Shown: piece by piece, positions 44,851 to 55,936 of the stretch
Numbering within the stretch: the first letter of the stretch is position 1
How the letters are laid out: every line of letters starts with the position of its first letter
Assembly: GCA_016699635.1 (NCBI GenBank)
Contig: CP064983.1
Location: 2,418,001-2,482,000, forward strand
Source of the DNA: Bacteroidota bacterium
GTDB lineage: Bacteria; Bacteroidota; Bacteroidia; AKYH767-A; OLB10
DNA: 64,000 nt
Direction of reading: 5' to 3'
The notes under the pieces: generated by a model
Told to the model about the DNA's origin: nothing
Database searches by the model: none
The model's input: the letters and a program-made list of their open reading frames with translations, nothing else
Position numbers and translations under genes: made by a program

Positions 44851-47585
44851 ATGAAAAATGCAAAATCAACACTAATTAGAATGAGTAAAGTCTTTTTGAC
44901 TTTAGTAACTGTTGCTGTAATGAGCATTAATTTATCATCAGCACAATGCCCTCCATTAGGAGCGTTTTCCGGAATGACAGGCGATTTTAAAGCATGCCCC
45001 GGAATGTCGCTAACCTACACCCTTACACCTGTAACTAATGCCATCAGCTATACGTGGAACTTGCCTCCGGGTGCAACTATCAGCGGACAAAATCCTTACA
45101 CAACTTCATCGAATGTTGTTACAGTAGATTACGGTCCTTTATTTTCTGCTCCTGGAAGCCTCTGTGTAACTGCTTATAATGGTTGTGTTAATTCAGCACC
45201 ATATTGCAAAGCGCTGACACCTGCAGGTGCACCATCAGGGGCATCAACTATTTCAGGTTCTATTTTTGCTTGTCCGGGAGTGACTGAAACTTATTCTGTC
45301 ACCAATCAGGTAAACAGAGTTTTCGATTGGACTATTCCGAATAATGCAACACTTCTTACCGGACAAGGAACCAACAGTATTACTGTGCAATATAATGCCG
45401 GGTTTAATGGAGGAAATATTTGTGTACGTGTAGGAAACGGATGTGCTTGGAGTGGATTTCGCTGCATGACAATTTATGCAGGGGTTCCAGGTACACCAAC
45501 AGCAATTACCGGTCCGACAGAGGTTTGTTCCGGAACTATGACATATTCTACCGGTCCATCAAACGGGGTACCTGTAACTTCTTATACATGGACTGTGGCT
45601 CGGGTGTAACACTTGTAGGGCAAGGCAATGATACTGTTCAGATAACTTTTCCAAATAACTATAACTACACAGATATTTATGTAAAAGCCAATAATGGCTG
45701 TGGATCAAGTTCTAACAGAAGTGTGCGTGTCAGAGCAACTCCGGAAACACCACTACCTATCAGTGGTCTTGCATCAGGAATTTGTAATGGAATAACAAGT
45801 TATACTGTTCCTTCAAGCCCAACTGCAATTTCATACAATTGGACATTAACAGGTCCGGGAACTATTTTAACAGGACAAGGAACAAATAATATTAATATTG
45901 ATTACCCAAATACATTTATTTCAGGTAAAATTTGTGTTACTATCACTAATGCGTGTGCAACGGGAAGTCCTCGTTGTTTACTAACTTCAAAAGATATTGC
46001 TTTAAGCGAACAGCCTCAGGATTTTCAAACTTGTAATAGCACACAGGCAATGTTTTCAGTTGGAGCTTTAGGAATGAACTTGCAATATCAGTGGCGTAAA
46101 ATGGTACTCCATTAAGTAATGGAGGTAAAATTTCGGAGCAAACAGTGATACATTATATATTACAGGTGCTGATAGCACGGATGCCGATCAATATGATGTT
46201 ATTGTATCCAATAATTGTGGATCATCAATCACATCAAATACAGCTACATTAGATATTAAGCAAGTCCCGCCAAGCCGGGTGCAATAAGTGGTGTTCAGGC
46301 AACAACTTGTCCCGGTACATCTGGAATAATTTATTCTGTTCCATTACAAATGGATGCAACCAGTTATTTATGGACATATACAGATGGCGTACAAATATTA
46401 AATGGTCAAGGAACTGATGCTGTTACTTTAGCTTTTGATTCAACAGTGAACTCAGGATACTCTGTTTTTGTTTATGCTGTAAATGAGTGTGGCCCTAGTT
46501 TGGATTCTGCCAGTTCCTGGACTCGCTATAAAGTATCAACACCTACAATCACAGGTCCTGCACGAGTTTGTGAGAATTTACCGGGTGTAAATTATATGGC
46601 ACCATCAGTTGTTGGCGCAACTTCATATAATTGGACTGTTCCTGCCGGAGCAACCTTGGTTAGTGGACAAACAACTAATGCAATTGTTGTGGATTTTGGT
46701 CCAACATACACTGGCGGTGATGTAACAGTTACTGCATCTAATATCTGTTTTACAACACCAGTTAAAAAGTTGACAACAGTAATTGATATGCCATCAGTTC
46801 CAACTTCTTTAAGTGGACAAGTGTATGGAACTTGTAAAACTCAGTTAGTTTATACTGCAGGAAATTCCAATTATGCAACAAGTTATAAATGGACTTTACC
46901 ACCAAACTCTTCAATAATTTTAGGAAATTTTACAAATACAGTTACAGTGGACTACCAAAATCCGGGAAGTGGTACATATAGTCTTTGTGTTGCAGGTAAT
47001 AATGCTTGTAGAACCGGAACATATCGTTGCATCCAGGTGCGTGCTATTCCTGAAAGACCAGCAAGTATTGTAGCAAATCCATCAGTTTTCTGTGCTAACC
47101 AAACCGGTGTTGCATTCTCAACTGCCGGAAGTGTAGGTGCTGATTCATATACATGGGCACTGCCAAGTACCTCAACAATTACATCAGGACAAAATACAAG
47201 TAGTATTTTAGCTGACATTGGAACAAATAATGGAACTATAACAGTAATGGGTGTTAATCAATGTGGAAACAGTGGCACACGTACCTATGCTATGACACTT
47301 AATTGCCGTGAAGGTTTTGACGAATCAGAACTTGTACAGTCAGTATTGTTAGCTCCAAATCCGGCAAATGATTGGGTTAAATTGTCCTTTAATTCTGAAA
47401 CTGCAGAGAACTACTCAATAGAAGTATTTGATATACTTGGAAAGAAAGTCCTTAGCGAAGGCGGAATTTCATCAAAAGGATTGAATGAACATTCAATTTT
47501 GATTAATAAATTAGTGAAAGGTATATATATTGTTTCATTGCAAAGTAATTCTGTCTCGAGCAGACAAAAACTTGAGATAAGATAG
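44851..47585 (+). CDS. T9SS-secreted protein with Ig/PKD-like repeats and type-A sorting domain, four frameshifts
   Basis: A signal peptide (VFLTLVTVAVMSINLSSAQ) is followed by about nine repeats of about 85 aa built on the pattern (Y/F)TW.LP.GA....GQ.T..I.VDY, and C-terminal residues matching the type-A T9SS sorting domain (LLAPNPANDWVKLSF, YSIEVFDILGKKVL, LVKGIYIVSLQS, QKLEIR-stop). Frame breaks near 45600 (T), 46101 (A), 46133 (G) and 46264 (C) are each a run one base short; joined, the protein is about 910 aa. Type-A domains direct export through the T9SS and often lipid or A-LPS attachment. It ends in TAG, just before a strong terminator. Function unknown; adhesin or matrix protein likely. 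Confidence 0.85.
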
Positions 47586-47602
47586 TCTTATTTATTGGAG
47601 GT

Positions 47603-47638
47603 AATTGCAAAGTCGCTTTAAAAAAGCGACTTTGCAAT
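47603..47638 (+). terminator. Strong hairpin terminator after the T9SS protein gene
   Basis: A perfect 16-bp inverted repeat, ATTGCAAAGTCGCTTT and its reverse complement, separated by a 3-nt A loop and followed by TT and AT-rich DNA. It begins 17 bp after the TAG stop and ends 14 bp before the next ATG. Confidence 0.75.
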
Positions 47639-47652
47639 TTAAATAAATACTT

Positions 47653-48534
47653 ATGATTATAAATATTGTAAAATCTGTTGCAAGTGTAGTTGGTTTGATG
47701 GTAACTAAAATACCTAAGACTGATTATAAAGAAGAACTTTATAAGAGTTTATTTAATAATGATAGTCTTGCGTATAAGCGATTTTATAACGTAGGGGCAG
47801 GGCCATTTAATCATAAGTATTGGACCAATGTTGATTATGTGAATGATTGGTATGCCGATAATACAAACAATACATTAAAAGGCATTAACTATGATTTATT
47901 TGCATTAGAGCCATTGCCAATTGAAACAGATTCTGCAGAATTGGTATATACCAGTCATACCATTGAGCATGTAAATAATTCAGCGGTTCAGAATTTGTTT
48001 AACGAATCTTTCAGAGTATTAAAACCCGGAGGAAGAGTTAGAGTGGTGACGCAGGATATTAAATTATCATACAGAGCTTATAAAGAAAACGACAGGCATT
48101 TTTTCTTTTGGATTGAATGGTTCAGTAAACCTGAAAATTATAAAAGAGTAAATCTCAGGCAACCTTTAAGTCAGGAAAGCATAGCACAAATTTTTCTTGA
48201 AGATTTTGCAGCACAGGCATCTGAAATTCCTCTACATGGTGCTAAACATCGTATCTCCGATAGTGAATTAGAAAAATTGTTTGAAGAGAAATCCTTTGAA
48301 GATGCTCTGGATTATTGTACTTCATTATGCGATATTGAAGTGCAAAAGAAATATACGGGTAATCACATTAACTGGTTTACAGAGGAAAAGCTTATTAGAA
48401 TATTAAAGGCAGCCGGATTTAATAACATATATCGTTCCGGTTATGGACAAAGTTACTCACCTGTTATGCGTGATCTTAATTTTTTCGATGAGACATTACC
48501 CGGTATTTCACTCTATGTAGAAGCACAGAAGTAA
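47653..48534 (+). CDS. Class I SAM-dependent methyltransferase
   Basis: The 293-aa intact protein has the SAM-binding region FYNVGAGPFNHKYWTNVDY (motif I with a WxNVD acidic end), YTSHTIEHVNNSAVQ (motif IV-like) and FRVLKPGGRVRVVTQDI (motif V), the Methyltransf_11 layout. A C-terminal part of about 110 aa is less conserved. Such enzymes often act in cell-surface glycan synthesis, but the substrate is not given by sequence. It starts just after a terminator, so it should have its own promoter, which I cannot place. It converges on uvrA with 2 bp between stops. Confidence 0.85.
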   Translation: MIINIVKSVASVVGLMVTKIPKTDYKEELYKSLFNNDSLAYKRFYNVGAGPFNHKYWTNVDYVNDWYADNTNNTLKGINYDLFALEPLPIETDSAELVYTSHTIEHVNNSAVQNLFNESFRVLKPGGRVRVVTQDIKLSYRAYKENDRHFFFWIEWFSKPENYKRVNLRQPLSQESIAQIFLEDFAAQASEIPLHGAKHRISDSELEKLFEEKSFEDALDYCTSLCDIEVQKKYTGNHINWFTEEKLIRILKAAGFNNIYRSGYGQSYSPVMRDLNFFDETLPGISLYVEAQK

Positions 48535-48536
48535 AG

Positions 48537-51442
48537 TTATAGCTCTTGTTGGGCAATTAATTTTTCTGAGAGAAATTTTCCTGTATAAGATTCGTTGCAA
48601 TTACTCAAAGCTTCAGGAGTTCCTGCAAAAACTATTTTACCACCTTCATTTCCACCACCCTGCCCCATATCAATAACCCAATCAGCACATTTAATAACAT
48701 CCATATTATGTTCTATAACCAAAATAGAATTGCCATTGCGAATTAATGCAGTATATGCATCAAGTAGTTTTCTGATATCGTGAAAGTGCAAACCTGTAGT
48801 CGGTTCATCGAAAATAAAAAGTGTTTTTGTTGTTGCATGACCAATGCCAAGATACGATGCTAATTTAATTTTTTGCGCTTCTCCGCCACTGAGAGTACTA
48901 GAGGATTGTCCTAAAGAAATATAACCTAAGCCAACATCTGAAAGTGGTTGTAGTCTGGCAATTATTTTATTAGTAAAAAGAATATAACGTTCATCAGTTT
49001 CTTTAGAAAAAAAGCTAATGGCATCATCAACCGTCATTGATAGGATGTCGAAAATATTTTTTTCCCGATAGGTGATTGCTAATATTTCATTCTTAAAGCG
49101 TTTACCTTGTCAAGTTTTGTATTTTAGCTGTATGTCTGCCATAAACTGCATCTCAATGGTTACTACACCTTCACCCTGACACATCTCACATCTTCCACCA
49201 TCAACATTAAAAGAAAATAAAGATGGTTTCATCATTTTTTGTCTTGCAAAAGGAGTGTTTACTATCAATGCTCTGATTTCATCATAAGCCTTTACATAGG
49301 TAACAGGATTACTCCTTGATGATTTACCTATCGGGTCCTGATCAATAATTTCAACACCATTCAGTGTTGTAAAGTCGCCTGTTAGTTTTTCAAATTTCCC
49401 TGATTCATCATCATAGCCACCTAAAACTTTTTTAAGTGCCGGATAAAGAACTTTTTTTACCAAGGTTGATTTACCTGACCCACTGACACCAGTAACAGCA
49501 GTCAGAATACCAAGTGGAAATTTAGCGTCAATGTGTGCTAAATTATTTTCACTTGCACCGGTTATTTCAATGCTGTTAGTCCAGTTTCGTCTTTTACTTG
49601 GCACATGAATAAATTCTTTGCCGGTAAGATATTTTGCTGTTACACTTTCTGTGCTATGTTCTAATTGCTCAAAATTTCCTTGGAAAACAATTTTGCCGCC
49701 ATGTGTACCTGCAAAGGGGCCTATGTCAATAAGTTCATCAGCATTGCGCATAATCTCTTCATCATGTTCAACAACAATCAGCGTATTACCTGCCTTTTGA
49801 AGTGATTTTAAAACATAAATCAAACGCTGTGTATCTCGAGGATGCAACCCTATACTTGGCTCATCCAGAATATACATGCTTCCAACCAAACTGCTGCCTA
49901 ATGATGTTGCCAGATTTATGCGTTGCGATTCGCCTCCGGAAAGTGTTTTTGAAAGTCTGTTCAATGTCAGATATCCTAATCCAACATCATTTAAATATTG
50001 CAATCTGTTTTTTATTTCAACTAATAACCGCCCAGCAACTTTTTGTTCATAGCTGTCTAAAACAATGTTATTAAAAAATTCAACACTGACATTTACCGGC
50101 ATTAAAACAATATCGGTAATAGATTTACTATTCACCTTTACATAATTGGCATCGGCACGTAAACGTGTTCCCTTACATTCTGGGCAAGTTGTTTTTCCAC
50201 GATAGCGGCTTAGTAAAACTCTGTATTGAATTTTGAAGGATTGCGATTCTACATATTTAAAAAAGTCATTTAATCCTTTAATTGTTTTATTACCTTCCCA
50301 TAATAACTTGATGTCCGTTTCATTTAATTCGTAATATGGACGATGTACAGGGAAATTAAATTTGTATGCTTTTAAAATAAATTCCTGTTGCCATTCATTC
50401 ATTTTTTCGCCTCGCCAACAAGCTACAGCACCATCAAAAATTGAAAGTGTTTTGTTTGGGATAACTAAGTTTTCATCAATGCCGATTACACTTCCAAAGC
50501 CCTCGCAATTCTTGCATGCTCCATAAGGATTATTAAAGCTAAAAAGGTGTGTTGATGGTTCTTCAAAACGGATATTATCTTCTTCGAAGTAATTACTGAA
50601 GTTGGTAAAGTGCAGCGTTTCGTCTGTTATATCAATTAAAGTGCAACGCCCGCTACCTTCATTAAATGCAGTCTGAACAGAATCTGCTGTAGAAGATTCA
50701 TATTCTTCATTGATATTTTCAGGGATAATTATTCTTGAAACAACTATAAAGATGTTTGAATCGATTGTTGGTTCAACAGGTTCAACTTTCTTTTTCTTCC
50801 TCTTGTTTTAACAGCAGGCTGTGCATCTGTTTTTTCTATTTGTTCTGCATACTCATCTATTCGCAACATTTTATCGTCAACAACAATCCGACTAAACCCT
50901 TTTTGCATTAATGCATTTAATTCTTCATGTAAAGTTCTTCCGGGATGAAATTGCAAAGGCGCTGCAATGATAAATCTCTTGTTTTGATTTTGTGTTTTCA
51001 AGATATCTACAACATCAGCAACAGTATTCTTTTTTACCAATTTACCACTTACAGGTGAGTATGTTTTTCCTATTCGTGCAAATAGTAATTTAAGATAATC
51101 GTAAATTTCTGTTGAAGTGCCAACAGTTGATCTTGGATTCCTGGTCTTTACTTTTTGTTCAATTGCAATCGCTGGGGCAATGCCTTTAATGTATTCTACC
51201 TCAGGTTTATCTAAACGTCCCATAAATTGCCTTGCATAACTTGACAGGCTTTCTACATAACGTCTTTGCCCTTCTGCATACAATGTATCGAAAGCTAAGG
51301 ACGATTTACCTGAACCTGATAATCCGGTAATCACTGTAAAACTATTTCTGCTTATGGCTACATCTACTTTTTTCAGGTTGTGAACCGATGCACCTTTTAT
51401 GATTATATATTTTTTGGGACTTAAACTTTCAATTTCCTGCAT
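48537..51442 (-). CDS. uvrA: UvrA, excinuclease ABC subunit A, with a frameshift and a damaged zinc finger
   Basis: Damage recognition in nucleotide excision repair. N-terminal features: first Walker A GLSGSGKSS, then SSYARQFMGRLDKPEV. The middle contains CPECKGTRL (zinc site), LSGGESQRINLA and DEPSIGLHPRD, then the second Walker A GVSGSGKST and the first half of the C-terminal zinc finger, CEMCQGEG. The C-terminus has LSGGEAQKIKLA and FDEPTTGLHFHD. A frame break near 50803 is repaired by one A. At 49110-49121 the second half of the zinc finger, normally CExC, reads YKT-stop: two missense changes and a TGA in 12 bp, with the frame unchanged downstream. Joined length is about 970 aa, slightly above the usual 940. 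Confidence 0.95.
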
Positions 51443-51452
51443 AATGATGCTA

Positions 51453-51460
51453 CAAAATTA
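51453..51460 (-). promoter_or_regulatory. uvrA -7 box (TAATTTTG)
   Basis: An exact minus-strand TAnnTTTG match only 10 bp before the uvrA ATG (51442), predicting a leader of about 4 nt. No clear -33 TTG at 19-21 bp. No LexA-like palindrome was recognised here. Confidence 0.5.
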
Positions 51461-51511
51461 ATGGCTAATGTTACACAGAATGCCATTGAAATGTTATTGT
51501 TGAAAACTCCT

Positions 51512-53520
51512 TTAGCGTAACAAAGTCACTGAGCCCCGTTTGTTGAACTTAGTGTTGTCAGGAAAACCTATATAGGTGACAACGTAGAAATAAATACCAA
51601 GCGGTGCAGGTTGACCTTGATAGCTGCCATCCCATTGACGATTAAATTCGTTGGATTCAAAAATCAAATTGCCCCAACGATTGAAAATTTTAAGATTATA
51701 ATTTTTTATGAATGACGATACCGGTGACCAGGTTTCATTCAAGCCATCGCCATTTGGAGTAAATGAGTTGGGAGTAAAAACTGATGGTTCCTGAATTAAG
51801 GTTACTTCATTACTGGTAGAATAAACATTTAGCGTGTCGTAAACTGCTTTAACGTAGTAAACAAAGACACCATTGTCTTGTGGAATTTGTGTGTCGGTAA
51901 AGGTTAAAGTGTTTGATGATACTTGTGCTATTTCAATAAAAGCACTACTGTTTTGTGGCCGCCTTGAGATTGCATAATAACTCACACCTCCTGGCCATTC
52001 TGTATAAGGTGTCCAGTTTAAAATATGTTGTAATGGTAAACTTTGCCCTGTGAGCAAAATGGAGCATGATTCATTACTTACAGGACTTTCAATATCATGT
52101 ATCATTGTAAAAATGATTTGTAGGATTGTTAATATTTCCGATATTTATAAATGGGCCACCATTAGCACTTCTGAAAACAACATAACGATCAATAAATCTT
52201 GGCATTGCAAAAGTATCTGCGAAGGTCAGTTTAATAGTTCCTTCTGTGGCAGTGTTCATACAAATGATGAGTGGTGCAGTAATTTGTGGAACCGGAAGAA
52301 CATAAATCTTTAATGAGTCAGTAGATGTAAAGGGTTGTGGGCAACCATTATCTGTTGCTTTGAATGTTACACTGTATGGTTGTGTGCGACCCTGATCGCA
52401 TGATGTGTACCAGCAAAATGAACTTGTTGCAACGCCATTGCCTGAAGCTGTAGATGTTACAGCATAAGGTGGGCTAATACTACCACCTGCAAAAATATCA
52501 CCGCTGTATGAAAGTTTAATTGAATCGGAATCCGTAACACGAACTGTAAAACATAAAGAGTCTTTTTTCGTAAATTGTAAACGTTAATCCGCTTTGCGGA
52601 GCAGTTGAGTTCTGATAACTGATTTGAGGTGCTGCATTGGCAGCACAGTTTATTACTGTAAATTCTATTTCACGTCTTATTTGACCAATCTGAACTCCGT
52701 TTCGGAATTCTTTAATTACAACAGCCATTGCATAAAAGCCTACTTTGTTTGCTTTTACTTTCATTAGACCTGTGCTGCTATTCAAAGACAAAGCCGGAAA
52801 ACTTCCTGTAATGTTAGCTACTGAATATCCCGGAAGCCATTGTACTGCCTGATAAGGTCCTGGAGTAGGATTTGACCAAACAGGAGAAATAGTTGAACTT
52901 AAAGGATAACCTAACTCACCGGCTAAAGGTGTTTCAAGACTATAAGTCAGTAAGTCGCCATCAACGTCATAGGCACTATAGTCGAAATCAAAATCCTGGC
53001 CTAGACACATAAATGGAAATGGGTCGTTATTAAAGTTGGGAGAGTTGTCAATAATTGCCGGGTCAGGAATTTCCATATAATATGCAATGCCTGTATCACC
53101 GGGTCGAGTTAGATTTACGATAGCATTATTACGACAACAACGTTCCCACGACACATAATATCCACTTGGGTTGTTGGGGAGTGAAATAGTATCTACATAA
53201 GTACATTTGTCCATACAAACACCTGTTGGTGGAGTCAGACATGAAGTCCCTGTTAATGTCAGTGATCCTGAGTCAGTAAGTGCAACGGTATAAGAATTGA
53301 TAAGCGTATTGGTTCCTTTGTTAAATACACCAATTAAAATAGCATTGTCAAAAGCTACAAAATCAGAGCAGTCACGAAAAATTTTAAGTGTAATTTCAAA
53401 GTTATTCCCATTGAGTCGTCTGTAAGTAAAATCGCCACCAGCAATATGTTTTGCATTGGCATCGTAACCAAAACCAATCATGAGGAGCAAGAATAACAGT
53501 AAACGATGTTTTAACGGCAT
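51512..53520 (-). CDS. Surface protein with CHU_C type-B T9SS sorting domain, two frameshifts
   Basis: The ATG at 53520 begins a signal peptide (LLLFLLLMIGFGYDANA); an upstream in-frame start at 53607 is less likely because an exact -7 box lies between. The mature protein begins KHIAGGDFTYRRLNG, typical of a Bacteroidota surface family with this CTD. Breaks near 52565 and 52097 are each an extra base. Between them the frame is open and encodes beta-rich repeats with Cys (SSFCWYTSCDQG). An Fn3-like domain (LNWTPYTEWPGGVSYY) and the gliding-motility-associated C-terminal domain (FTPNSFTPNGDGLNE, IFNRWGNLIFES, APLGIYFYVVTY, RGSVTLLR) follow. About 670 aa in total. It probably uses a PorP/SprF-type partner for surface attachment; none is adjacent. 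Confidence 0.88.
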
Positions 53521-53543
53521 CAAACGGAATTTCTTAATTATAG

Positions 53544-53551
53544 CAAAAATA
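53544..53551 (-). promoter_or_regulatory. -7 box of the CHU_C protein gene (TATTTTTG)
   Basis: An exact minus-strand match to TAnnTTTG, 23 bp upstream of the ATG at 53520; leader about 17 nt. It decides between the starts at 53607 and 53520. Confidence 0.55.
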
Positions 53552-53629
53552 GTAAAATACGTCATTGTCAGGATATTAATTTGGGTGAAATGACAAAAAA
53601 TGCACACTAAGAAGTTGTACTAATAGTAA

Positions 53630-53637
53630 TATTTTTG
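53630..53637 (+). promoter_or_regulatory. rlmD -7 box (TATTTTTG), possibly leaderless mRNA
   Basis: An exact TAnnTTTG match followed by CCGCA. It ends 5 bp before the rlmD ATG (53643), so transcription should start at or within a few bases of the start codon. No -33 TTG at the normal distance. Confidence 0.5.
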
Positions 53638-53642
53638 CCGCA

Positions 53643-55039
53643 ATGACAAAAAGAATTGAAAATCTTGAAATTACGGATATTGCAGACGAAGGTCGTGGAC
53701 TTGGTCGCATGGATGGTAGGGTAATCTTTGTAAATCATGTTGTGCCCGGAGACATTATAAATGCTGATATAAAACGTAAAAAGAATAAATTTATTGAAGC
53801 TACAGTTTCTGAATATCTTAAATATTCGGATCATCGTACTAGTCCGTTATGCAAACATTTTGGTGTTTGTGGTGGATGTAAGCGACAAAACATGCAGTAT
53901 GAACAGCAACTGTTTTTCAAAACAAAACAAGTGAGAGATGCTTTAGTTCGGATTGCTGGAATTGAGAATCCTGAAATGGAAGAAATATTGCCTTCGGCAG
54001 AAGTTTATCATTACAGAAACAGACTGGATTTTGCGTTCTCTGAAAAAGAATGGTTAACATCTGACAAACTTCAGAATAAGGAATATCAGATTCAGCCTGC
54101 ATTAGGATTCCATATTACCGGACGCTTTGATAAGGTTTTAAATATAGATGAATGTTTGTTAATGCAGGAACCTGTAAATCGTATCAGAAATTTTGTAAAG
54201 AGCTTTGCTTTAAAGGAAGGCTATACTTTTTTTAACCGCATCAGTCAACATGGTGATTTGCGAAATATGCTGGTAAGAAACACTACATCAGGACAGTGGA
54301 GGGTAGTTATAATGTTTGCAGATGCCGATGAAGAAAAGCGAAGTAGAATGCTTAATGCAATTAAAGAAGAGTTTCCTGAAATAACATCACTTTATTATTT
54401 TATTAACCAAAAAAGAACGATACATTTTTTGATCTGCAACCAGTTTTGTGGAGTGGTGCAGAAACTATAACGGAGAATATGGGAGGTTTGAAATTTACGA
54501 TATCCCTAAAACATTTTTTTCAAACCAATCCTGTTCAGGCAATTGAATTGTACAATACAGCATTATCATTCGCAACATTACTGCCGCATGAGTTGGTTTA
54601 TGATTTATACACCGGAACAGGTACTATTGCAAATTTTATGGCCAAGCAATGTAAAAAGGTTTTAGGTATAGAAAGTGTTGAGGAATCTATCGAACAGGCA
54701 AAATTAAATTCAAAGAGCAATGGAATTAAGAATACAGAATTTTTTGTTGGCGATATGCGTGAAACGTTAAGCTCAACTTTTTTTGAAGAGCATGGTTTTC
54801 CTGATGTGATAATTACCGACCCACCTAGAGCAGGAATGCATCCTGATGTGGTGAGCAGAATTTGTAATAGCGGGGCAGGAAGAGTTGTTTATGTTAGTTG
54901 CAACCCATCAACAATGGCTCGTGATATTGCATTGATGAAGGATCATTACACATTGATAAAAGCAAAGCCGGTAGATATGTTTCCGCAGACCGATCACATT
55001 GAATGTGTGGCATTACTTACCAAACGCAACTTGAACTAA
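53643..55039 (+). CDS. rlmD: 23S rRNA (uracil-C5)-methyltransferase RlmD, one frameshift
   Basis: An N-terminal TRAM domain (ITDIADEGRGLGRMDGRVIF), iron-sulfur cysteines (CKHFGVCGGCKRQNMQYEQQ), and the Rossmann MTase core (VYDLYTGTGTIANFMA, ITDPPRAGMHPDV, VVYVSCNPSTMARD with the catalytic Cys) identify a TrmA/RlmD-type enzyme that forms m5U in 23S rRNA. The exact target position (U1939, or the RlmC/D variants) cannot be told. The frame breaks in an A-run near 54409-54416; adding A joins NQKRN to DTFFDLQPVLWSG, for 465 aa. The ATG is fixed by the adjacent -7 box. It is divergent from the CHU_C protein gene. Confidence 0.93.
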
Positions 55040-55132
55040 TTCACCTTGTAGTGTGAAAAACTTTGAATTGTATTAAGGCCGGATACACTATGATTTTTAC
55101 AATTTTGAAAAAAATGCAGTATCCTGCCGAGC

Positions 55133-55936
55133 ATGAAAAAACTAATGTTATGTTTGCTTGCTATAATGACTGCCTGCAAAGCAGGTAAGCAGTCTGTAGA
55201 AACACATCATGCTCAAACAAATTTTATGACAACACAATCAGGAGTTAAAATTGAAATTAAAGAAAAAGGAAACGGAATTAAGCCATCACCGGGTGATAGA
55301 ATCACCGTTCATTATACAGGTAAATTGCAGAATGGCACTAAGTTCGATAGTTCTGTTGACAGAGGAGAGCCTTTTGTGTTTAATGTTGGAACAGGGCAAG
55401 TAATAAAGGGATGGGATGAAGCTTTCAGTATGCTTCAGCAAGGTGACAAGGCAGTATTGACAATACCACCTGATGCTGGTTATGGCAGTCGTGCTGTTGG
55501 AACTATTCCTGCTAACTCCACTTTGATTTTTGAAGTTGAGTTGTTGCGAGTGTCGCCCAAAATTGTACCAACACCTTACAATGTTCAAGGCAAGGATACA
55601 GTTAAATTACCCTCGGGACTTCAGTATATTATGGTTAAAGAAGGAACAGGTAAAACTGCTGTTTCAGGCGCAACTGTAGCTGTGCATTACAGTGGATATC
55701 TTGAAGATGGAAGTATGTTTGATTCTTCAGTAGAAAGAGGTGAGCCAATTAGTTTTCGTTTAGGCGAAGGAAGAGTGATTCAGGGATGGGAGCAAGGTAT
55801 TGCATTATTAAAAACAGGCTCACAATGCAGATTGATTATTCCTTATCAACTTGGTTATGGGGAGCAGGGTTATCCACCGGTAATTCCTGCAAAATCAACA
55901 CTCATTTTTGATGTTGAATTACTTGAGGTCAACTGA
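55133..55936 (+). CDS. Lipoprotein with two FKBP-type peptidyl-prolyl isomerase domains
   Basis: A lipoprotein signal (LCLLAIMTACKAG, lipobox Cys at about residue 15) is followed by FKBP domain 1 (about 50-140: VHYTGKLQNGTKFDSSVDRG, VIKGWDEA, GYGSRAVGTIPANSTLIF) and FKBP domain 2 (about 180-267: VHYSGYLEDGSMFDSSVERG, VIQGWEQG, IPAKSTLIFDVELL). The tandem arrangement on a lipoprotein suggests a periplasmic or outer-membrane folding factor. Both domains keep the tryptophan-containing VIxGW motif at the binding pocket. Intact. Its TGA overlaps the next ATG (TGATG). Confidence 0.93.
   Translation: MKKLMLCLLAIMTACKAGKQSVETHHAQTNFMTTQSGVKIEIKEKGNGIKPSPGDRITVHYTGKLQNGTKFDSSVDRGEPFVFNVGTGQVIKGWDEAFSMLQQGDKAVLTIPPDAGYGSRAVGTIPANSTLIFEVELLRVSPKIVPTPYNVQGKDTVKLPSGLQYIMVKEGTGKTAVSGATVAVHYSGYLEDGSMFDSSVERGEPISFRLGEGRVIQGWEQGIALLKTGSQCRLIIPYQLGYGEQGYPPVIPAKSTLIFDVELLEVN

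Noticed and set aside
48537..50402. Two or three independent ABC ATPases instead of one uvrA
   Set aside because: The pieces contain the N-terminal, middle and C-terminal UvrA motifs in order with open sequence between them.
52106..52515. A 400-bp intergenic gap between two genes
   Set aside because: The minus strand is open and codes for continuous beta-rich protein linking the two halves of the CHU_C protein.
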